Origin: Auritidibacter sp. Marseille-P8566
GTDB taxonomy: Bacteria; Bacteroidota; Bacteroidia; Flavobacteriales; Flavobacteriaceae
Assembly (NCBI GenBank): GCA_943325595.2
Contig: CALPQA020000142.1
Span: 1-5,782 of the forward strand
Reading direction: 5' to 3'
DNA length: 5,782 nt
Part shown: in pieces, positions 1 through 5,782 of the stretch
Layout: every line of letters begins with the position of its first letter
Position numbering within the stretch: position 1 is the first letter of the stretch
The notes under the pieces: model-generated
The model's input: the letters and a program-made list of their open reading frames with translations, nothing else
Told to the model about the DNA's origin: nothing
Databases searched by the model: none
Made by a program: the position numbers and the translations under genes

Positions 1-2
1 AA

Positions 3-1631
<1,629 letters not shown>

Positions 1632-1641
1632 TACTTTTTTG

Positions 1642-1655
1642 GAAATTTAAATTTC
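1642..1655. repeat. AT-rich perfect palindrome after groL
   Basis: GAAATTTAAATTTC is a perfect 14-base palindrome beginning 11 bases after the groL stop codon, flanked by a T-run on its left and an A-run on its right. It could form a weak AU-rich hairpin ahead of the real terminator, or be a chance product of AT-rich sequence. No function is assigned. Confidence 0.35.
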
Positions 1656-1670
1656 AAAAATACACTGTTA

Positions 1671-1709
1671 AAAACCCGCTTGGTCAATGACTAGGCGGAT
1701 TTTCTTTTT
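1671..1709 (+). terminator. Rho-independent terminator of groL
   Basis: Bases 1676-1685 (CCGCTTGGTC) pair with 1689-1698 (GACTAGGCGG) in a 10-bp stem containing two G-U wobbles and closed by a three-base AAT loop. Beyond one C/A mismatch, AAAA (1671-1674) can also pair with TTTT (1700-1703). The stem runs directly into TTTTCTTTTT. It lies about 40 bases after the groL stop and should end the groESL transcript, separating it from the next gene. Confidence 0.88.
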
Positions 1710-1805
1710 ATAAGGTTTCTTCTAAAATTTAATTAAGAATAATATTATAACTATTTTAACAATCTTAGTGTTCTATTGTAGTTAAATTTACCGCCAAGAT
1801 TCTTA

Positions 1806-1835
1806 TTGATTTATCAACTTCGTAAACTATTTTTA
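1806..1835 (+). promoter_or_regulatory. Candidate flavobacterial-type promoter for the 788-residue protein gene
   Basis: TTG at 1806-1808 and TATTTTTA at 1828-1835 are separated by 19 bases. This fits the Bacteroidota pattern TTG-N(17-23)-TAnnTTTG, with A in place of the final G. The -7 element ends only five bases before the ATG at 1841, so a start at the usual distance would fall on or next to the start codon and give a leaderless or near-leaderless mRNA. A weaker alternative -7 element is TAAATTTA at 1783-1790, but I see no well-spaced TTG for it. In such AT-rich sequence a chance match is quite possible. Confidence 0.35.
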
Positions 1836-1840
1836 TTCAA

Positions 1841-4207
1841 ATGAGATTTTACATCACCCTTTTCAGTTTTTTCTTATTTGCTCAATCCTACACTCAAAAC
1901 ACGGAAAATCAAGAAAAAATTAAAAATAAAATTGAAGACTATTTTCATTATGACCGAGAAAATATTCATGTTCATTTCAATAAAAACATTTACGTAAACA
2001 ATGAAGATATTACCTTTAAAGGATATGTTTATAACAAAAACAGCCGTTCCCCACATTTATTTACGACGAATGTTCAACTAGCAATCTATAATGATCAAAA
2101 TGAAGTGGTCCAAAAACAATTGCTATTTACAACTTTAGGCACTTTTCAAGGAGGATTGCACTTGAGCGAAAAATTCAAATCTGGTAAATATCATTTTCGG
2201 TTTTACACCAATTGGATGAATAATTTTAAAGAAGATGATTCCTTCCTGCATACTATTGAGGTAATTGATAAAAATGAATCTTATAGTTTTGAATTAAAGG
2301 AACCCAATTGGAAAACTGCGAAAACAACGTTTTTTCCAGAAAGTGGTGTACTACTGAATGGCGTAATCAATAGAGTTGGCGTAAAAATAGCAGACTGCAA
2401 TCGAAAAGCAATCTCAATTAATGATGGAATAATATTAGATTCAAAATCGAATGAAATTGCAAAATTTTCGACCAATAAAATGGGAAATGGTAATTTTTAT
2501 TTCACCCCAATTTCAAACGAAACCTATACATTAGTAATTCATTCCGATAAAATAAATCTTTCAGAACCATTGCCACCTATTCAAGATACTGGCTTGGCAA
2601 TCAGTTACAACAATCAATTATCGAACAACCATTTAGTGTTATCTGTAAAAACAAATGACAAAGGAGTTGCATTATTTGAAAATAAAAAATACATCCTATT
2701 AATTCACCAAGATGGAAATTCGGTTCAAAAAGTTTTTACATTTAATAACAAACAACAGGAGCAAATTCTAGATTTTGATAAAAAATATTTATCCAATGGC
2801 GTTAATACTATTCGTGTAATTGATGAAAACCTGAATGAAGTTGCTCAGAGATTGGTTTATATTTATGAAACGACAAAACCAAACGTAAAACTCGAAGCCA
2901 AAACTATTGTTAACGACAGCATATCACTAACTGGAATAACCGACGCTAAAGAGTCAAATTTTAGCATAAGTGTTCTTCCTGCAGCTAATTCTTGCGTAGG
3001 TCCAAAAAAATCTGTCTTAGGGACCTTTTATTTAAATGCTTATTTAGAACAGACCGAATTGGAAACGTATCCCTATTATGACCCAGAAAACAGTAGTAGA
3101 AAACTAGATATGGAACTTTTAATGCTCAATCAAAAAAGAAGCAAGTATCTTTGGGAAGACATTAAGTCAAATCCACCAAAAATGACTTTCCGCTTTTCTA
3201 AAGGAGTTACGATAAGTGGAAAAGTAGCGAAAAAATTGAATCCAAATTCAAAATACAAAATTTCATTAATTGCCTTAAAAAACAATGTTTTTGACGAAAC
3301 TACACTTGATAAAAATAACGAATTTAAATTTGAAAACTATTTTGCGCAAGACTCAACCGTATTTATTTTTCAACTGTTAAACGAAAAAAATATTGCGGTT
3401 TACACAAAAATGGATGTCAAAATATCACGAAATGACACACTATTTAAACTGCCTTTAAATACGCATGAAACAGGTTGTCCGGCAATTAAAAACTTAGGAA
3501 AGAGTTTCACTTTTACCACTTTAAAAACAGATGAAAGTGCCATAAATTTATCGGAAGTAAAAATAAAGAACAACTATAAAAAACAAGTTTTTACTCATAG
3601 TGTTGAAGTGGCGTCAAGTTCGGCTACAGCCTATAAAATTGACGAAAATACCTTTGGAAACGTTCTCGACTTTATTGGTAGAAATGGTTACAAAACAGGT
3701 ATAAGTCAAGAAGATAACTCTGCTTATATTAAAAATCCAAGAAACGGAGGGTTTTCGGAAAATGGAACACCATCCGTTTATATTGACAATGAAATAGTAT
3801 TTGATTTAAATCTTTTATTTAGTCTTTATTTGAATGAAGTTGATGAAATTTATATAGATAAAACAGGTTTTTCAAGTGCTGGAGGAAGCATGGGAACTAT
3901 AAATATTTACCTTAAAAAAGGAATTAAAAATGAGTATTACAGAGAAAAACATACCTCACTTGTAGTAACTTCGGGTTTTACAAAAAATATTGACTTCAAA
4001 AACTCACAATTTGACACCCAAAAAGAATTTTATGAATTTGGAACATTAGGTTGGTATCCAAAAATAATACTAAAAGAAAATTCAAATTTTGAAGTTACCT
4101 TTCCAAAAGGAAATCAATCAGAAATTCAAGTATTCATAGAAGGTTTTGCAAATGACGGACAACTTATATCTGAAATTAGAAAAATTCCAATTGCCAAATC
4201 ATTATAA
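1841..4207 (+). CDS. Exported MG2-like / TonB-receptor-plug-domain protein, no beta-barrel
   Basis: This is an uncharacterised envelope protein of a family common in Bacteroidota. Residues 1-19 form a signal peptide (hydrophobic core ITLFSFFLF) with no lipobox Cys, so export to the periplasm or outer membrane as a non-lipoprotein is expected. Residues about 43-142 (HVHFNKNIYVNNEDITFKGY onward) resemble the MG2 macroglobulin fold, usually written YVHFDKPxYxxGDTIWFKAY. FFPESGVLLNGVINRVGVK (164-182) is the next family block, and LLMLNQKRSKYLWEDI (426-441) matches the usual LLLLTQGWRRYxW block. Residues about 600-694 look like a receptor plug, with PSVYIDNE (644-651) and VDEIYIDKTGFSSAGGSMG (667-685). 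A final macroglobulin-like strand region follows (about 725-788). A receptor barrel is absent, as is normal for this family. The start is the only ATG giving a signal peptide. The gene ends in tandem TAA TAA. Role unknown; a TonB interaction is not shown. Confidence 0.8.
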   Translation: MRFYITLFSFFLFAQSYTQNTENQEKIKNKIEDYFHYDRENIHVHFNKNIYVNNEDITFKGYVYNKNSRSPHLFTTNVQLAIYNDQNEVVQKQLLFTTLGTFQGGLHLSEKFKSGKYHFRFYTNWMNNFKEDDSFLHTIEVIDKNESYSFELKEPNWKTAKTTFFPESGVLLNGVINRVGVKIADCNRKAISINDGIILDSKSNEIAKFSTNKMGNGNFYFTPISNETYTLVIHSDKINLSEPLPPIQDTGLAISYNNQLSNNHLVLSVKTNDKGVALFENKKYILLIHQDGNSVQKVFTFNNKQQEQILDFDKKYLSNGVNTIRVIDENLNEVAQRLVYIYETTKPNVKLEAKTIVNDSISLTGITDAKESNFSISVLPAANSCVGPKKSVLGTFYLNAYLEQTELETYPYYDPENSSRKLDMELLMLNQKRSKYLWEDIKSNPPKMTFRFSKGVTISGKVAKKLNPNSKYKISLIALKNNVFDETTLDKNNEFKFENYFAQDSTVFIFQLLNEKNIAVYTKMDVKISRNDTLFKLPLNTHETGCPAIKNLGKSFTFTTLKTDESAINLSEVKIKNNYKKQVFTHSVEVASSSATAYKIDENTFGNVLDFIGRNGYKTGISQEDNSAYIKNPRNGGFSENGTPSVYIDNEIVFDLNLLFSLYLNEVDEIYIDKTGFSSAGGSMGTINIYLKKGIKNEYYREKHTSLVVTSGFTKNIDFKNSQFDTQKEFYEFGTLGWYPKIILKENSNFEVTFPKGNQSEIQVFIEGFANDGQLISEIRKIPIAKSL

Positions 4208-4216
4208 TAAATAAGG

Positions 4217-4254
4217 AAAAAGCGGGAAACTCACATTGAATTTCTCGCTTTTTT
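4217..4254. terminator. Bidirectional terminator between convergent genes
   Basis: AAAAAGCGGGAAA (4217-4229) pairs with TTTCTCGCTTTTT (4241-4253) over 13 bp with a single G-U wobble and an 11-base loop. On the plus strand the stem ends in TTTTTT (4249-4254), ten bases after the 788-residue protein's stop. On the minus strand the A-run supplies a U tract for dedA transcripts, 17 bases after the dedA stop. The symmetry and position between two converging genes support shared use. Confidence 0.88.
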
Positions 4255-4270
4255 GCACTTATTAATGCGC

Positions 4271-4975
4271 TTATTTTACTACTGTTTTCTTCAAAAGTTT
4301 TACTAAAACTGGCAACGTTGAAACAAGAACAATTCCAATTACAATGTACTCGATGTGCTCTTTTAGGTCAATACCATAGGTCTTAAAAATACCATATAAA
4401 TAATGACCTGAGAATATTAAGACAAACGACCACAAAAAAGAACTTACAATATTAAAGAACATGAATTTCTTTTTATCCATTGTCACAATTCCAGCAATTA
4501 TCGGGGCAAATGTTCTAAAAATAGGCAAAAAACGAGCGTAGATTATGGCCTTACCACCGTATCTTTCAAAGAAATCCTTAGACTGAATTAGGTATTTTTT
4601 CTTGAACCAAAAGGTATCTTCTTTTTTAAACAAGTAATAGCCACTTTTAGAACCAAACCAATATCCAACCATATTTCCTAAAATTCCAGCCAAAGCCACG
4701 AAGGAGACTAAAATTAAAACATTGACAAATTCATATTCTATATGTATAAATTGATCCACTAATCCAGCATGATAAACTCCATCTACAACAGTACCCGAAG
4801 CATAAATTCCTGACAAAAACAACAAACTATCGCCTGGCAAAAAGAAGCCGGCAAAAAGCCCCGTCTCAGCAAAAACTATAAATAAAACAATATAAAGTCC
4901 TATTTGAAAACCCGCAAGTTCAAGTGTAATGTAAAATTCAGGATTTACTAATTGGGTCCAATCGAAAGTATTCAT
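4271..4975 (-). CDS. DedA-family (VTT/SNARE-associated domain) inner-membrane protein
   Basis: This 234-residue polytopic inner-membrane protein belongs to the DedA superfamily, whose members are implicated in lipid-carrier flipping, envelope integrity and proton-motive-force homeostasis. The specific substrate here is not known. Family marks are the re-entrant motif ETGLFAGFFLPGDSLLFLSG (37-56, acidic Glu37 and Asp49), GILGNMVGYWFGSKSG (97-112), and FFERYGGKAIIYARFLPIFR (135-154) followed by TFAPIIAG with the conserved Arg148 and Arg154. NIVSSFLWSF (175-184) comes next. Hydrophobic segments lie near 22-42, 50-60, 85-105, 155-165, 172-198 and 209-228. A polar stretch (about 61-83) between the first motif and the next helix is longer than in E. 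coli DedA-type proteins as I recall them. The ATG at 4975 has an A/C-rich leader and no Shine-Dalgarno. It lies downstream of the HMA gene with a 102-base gap, so it could be in that operon or independently expressed. Confidence 0.93.
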   Translation of the reverse strand: MNTFDWTQLVNPEFYITLELAGFQIGLYIVLFIVFAETGLFAGFFLPGDSLLFLSGIYASGTVVDGVYHAGLVDQFIHIEYEFVNVLILVSFVALAGILGNMVGYWFGSKSGYYLFKKEDTFWFKKKYLIQSKDFFERYGGKAIIYARFLPIFRTFAPIIAGIVTMDKKKFMFFNIVSSFLWSFVLIFSGHYLYGIFKTYGIDLKEHIEYIVIGIVLVSTLPVLVKLLKKTVVK

Positions 4976-4980
4976 AGGTG

Positions 4981-5004
4981 TTTGGGTTTGAATTTGAGTT
5001 TGTG
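4981..5004 (-). repeat. Degenerate hexamer array in the dedA leader
   Basis: On the plus strand the bases read TTTGGG, TTTGAA, TTTGAG, TTTGTG: four contiguous six-base units sharing TTTG with two variable bases. On the coding strand this is NNCAAA four times, ending six bases before the dedA ATG. The array occupies the whole ribosome-binding region, giving a C/A-rich, G-poor and probably unstructured leader. Confidence 0.6.
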
Positions 5005-5033
5005 AAAGTAGCTAAAATTTAACTGTGACACAA
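5003..5033 (-). promoter_or_regulatory. Weak candidate promoter for dedA
   Basis: Read on the minus strand, TTG (5033-5031) is followed after 20 bases by TACTTTCA (5010-5003). The spacing fits the flavobacterial TTG/TAnnTTTG pattern, but two of the last four -7 bases differ from consensus. Transcription would start near 4998, inside the hexamer array, leaving a leader of roughly 20-25 bases. Support is spacing plus partial match only; read-through from the HMA gene is the alternative. Confidence 0.22.
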
Positions 5034-5039
5034 TTTATT

Positions 5040-5066
5040 AGCGTTATTTTAAATTTAATTAACGCT
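5040..5066. repeat. Inverted repeat between the HMA and dedA genes
   Basis: AGCGTTA (5040-5046) and TAACGCT (5060-5066) form a perfect 7-bp stem around a 13-base AT-only loop. A third AACGC at 5072-5076, closer to the HMA stop codon, could compete for the left arm. On the minus strand no clean U-run follows the stem (the next bases are AATAAATTG), so it is a poor intrinsic terminator. It may be an mRNA-stabilising or processing hairpin, a protein-binding site, or incidental. Confidence 0.45.
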
Positions 5067-5077
5067 TAAAAAACGCA

Positions 5078-5419
5078 CTATTTTTTTTCATACTGACAAC
5101 AACCAGGCAATTTATCATAACTTTCCGACGATGCTTTTATGTCCTCAGAATCATGTCCTGCTTTAGCAATTGCTGTTTTAACCGCAAGGATTGTTGTTTT
5201 TTCTTCGTTCAAAATTAAACTCAATTGATGTGTTTCGATACTCCAAACTGCCGACTTTACTCCCGAAACCGAATAAGCTGCTTTTTGAATTCTATTCTGA
5301 CATTGCTCACAATTGCCACTAACTTCAATTACATATTTGGCATTTTTATTTGCCTTTTGTTGCGCTTGGATTGAGAATCCAGCGAAAAATACGACTACTG
5401 CTAAAATTAAATTTTTCAT
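5078..5419 (-). CDS. Secreted heavy-metal-associated (HMA) domain protein
   Basis: This is a small periplasmic metal-binding protein of 113 residues. The signal peptide is MKNLILAVVVFFAGFSIQA (1-19), with likely cleavage before QQ. An HMA ferredoxin-like fold spans about 28-97: strand YVIEVSG, the metal loop GNCEQC (35-40, Cys37 and Cys40, with N replacing the M-T of the classical GMTCxxC), the helix NRIQKAAYSV, and the AGHD segment (87-90). A tail YDKLPGCCQY (101-110) adds a vicinal Cys107-Cys108 pair that could supply further thiol ligands. The fold suggests Cu(I) or a similar soft metal, but the metal is inferred. It begins 100 bases after a TonB-dependent receptor on the same strand, which supports shared transcription and a receptor-linked metal role. 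The ATG is preceded by an A-rich leader without Shine-Dalgarno. The gene ends in an A8 tract before TAG. Confidence 0.9.
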   Translation of the reverse strand: MKNLILAVVVFFAGFSIQAQQKANKNAKYVIEVSGNCEQCQNRIQKAAYSVSGVKSAVWSIETHQLSLILNEEKTTILAVKTAIAKAGHDSEDIKASSESYDKLPGCCQYEKK

Positions 5420-5464
5420 AATTGTTTGTTTTATTTTGTTATTGTTAATACTCTTATTATTTAC

Positions 5465-5512
5465 ATTGCTATTGCTGTTGCTATTGCTATTGATATTCCC
5501 ATTGCTATTGCT
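5465..5512 (-). repeat. Imperfect AGCAAT hexamer array in the receptor-HMA intergenic leader
   Basis: Eight contiguous six-base units read on the minus strand as AGCAAT, AGCAAT, GGGAAT, ATCAAT, AGCAAT, AGCAAC, AGCAAT, AGCAAT. Five are identical, two differ at one base and one at two. The array starts about 7 bases after the receptor stop and ends 45 bases before the HMA ATG. The following bases to the ATG are A-rich (AACAATAACAAAATAAAACA). No TTTG-type promoter element is visible on the minus strand here, so the HMA gene probably relies on receptor-gene transcription. Confidence 0.75.
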
Positions 5513-5519
5513 TTTTCCT

Positions 5520-5782
5520 TTATTTTATTTTAAATCGCAATCCGGCATAATACATTTGCCCAAAAACTGGCGCGTATATAATTGAGGTATCAAAAGTAGT
5601 TCCAAAAGGATTTTCACTTCCTAATATTGCCTTTTCTTGTTTGTAATTTCCAATATTCTCTCCTCCCACATATATTTCAAAAATACTAGAAAATACTCTT
5701 GTAACCTGCATGTTCATTACTGAAAATGATGGAGAATAATCTGGCATTGAATCTAAACCCGAGTTGGAAATGGTAGCTGGTA
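5520..5782 (-). CDS. TonB-dependent outer-membrane receptor, C-terminal end (5' part outside window)
   Basis: Only the last 87 or so codons are present. The frame is open to the window edge, reading PATISNSGLDS before the internal Met at 5745-5747, so that Met is not the true start. The sequence has alternating beta-strand character typical of the last barrel strands of TonB-dependent receptors: SFSVMNMQVTRVF, then IFEIYVGGENIGNYKQ, then ENPFGTTFDTSIIYAPVFGQ, and the terminal strand MYYAGLRFKIK with a near-terminal Phe as expected for a BAM-recognised beta-signal. Such receptors import metal chelates, vitamins, glycans or other large ligands with TonB/ExbBD energy. The plug and N-terminus are not visible, so the ligand cannot be read from this piece. 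The adjacent downstream HMA protein suggests a metal or metal chelate. Confidence 0.87.
   Translation of the reverse strand, partial: PATISNSGLDSMPDYSPSFSVMNMQVTRVFSSIFEIYVGGENIGNYKQEKAILGSENPFGTTFDTSIIYAPVFGQMYYAGLRFKIK

Noticed and set aside
1761..1801. Inverted repeat AATCTT (1761-1766) / AAGATT (1796-1801) upstream of the 788-residue protein gene
   Set aside because: Six base pairs of mostly AT with a 29-base loop is expected by chance in sequence this AT-rich.
1874..2475. Two minus-strand ORFs of 60 and 64 codons inside the 788-residue protein gene
   Set aside because: They are hydrophobic antisense shadows in AT-rich sequence, with no independent support.
5313..5585. Plus-strand 90-codon ORF with a long Leu/Phe/Ile-rich stretch
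   Set aside because: It is antisense to the HMA gene, the hexamer array and the receptor end. The leucine run is just the AGCAAT repeat and A-rich leader read backwards, and the two minus-strand products are strongly supported.
5520..5747. A complete 75-residue protein starting at the Met at 5745-5747
   Set aside because: The frame stays open to the window edge and upstream codons continue receptor-like sequence. The piece is the end of a large TonB-dependent receptor, not a small gene.

Overview
The window is AT-rich and carries the marks of a Bacteroidota chromosome, most likely a Flavobacterium-like member of the Flavobacteriaceae. The signs are a GroEL with a GGM-type tail, start codons preceded by A-rich leaders without Shine-Dalgarno sequences, possible TTG/TAnnTTTG-type promoters, a large macroglobulin/plug-type exported protein, and a TonB-dependent receptor next to a secreted HMA-domain protein. 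I infer the taxon from gene style; no rRNA or species-diagnostic marker is present.

Layout. Bases 3-1631 (+) hold a complete groL, starting two bases inside the window. A strong intrinsic terminator (1671-1709) follows it. Bases 1632-1840 are non-coding and end in a candidate promoter lying almost on top of the next start codon. Bases 1841-4207 (+) encode a 788-residue exported protein with an N-terminal MG2-like region and a C-terminal TonB-receptor-plug-like segment but no beta-barrel. It converges with the next gene on a bidirectional terminator hairpin (4217-4254).

The rest lies on the minus strand. Reading with transcription from the right edge: the C-terminal end of a TonB-dependent outer-membrane receptor (5782-5520, truncated by the window), a leader with an imperfect AGCAAT hexamer array, a 113-residue secreted heavy-metal-associated (HMA) protein (5419-5078), a 102-base gap with a hairpin and a second degenerate hexamer array, and a DedA-family membrane protein (4975-4271).

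How the genes work together. groL is housekeeping and appears transcriptionally insulated from what follows. The receptor and HMA protein look like one metal-handling unit: an outer-membrane receptor plus a small periplasmic metal-binding protein with CxxC and a C-terminal Cys-Cys. dedA may be read through from this unit or have its own promoter. I see no mobile element, CRISPR array, tRNA or rRNA. I do not see a clearly new biological system. The points most worth a second look are the receptor/HMA pair, the two hexamer arrays in the leaders of consecutive minus-strand genes, and the barrel-less plug protein.
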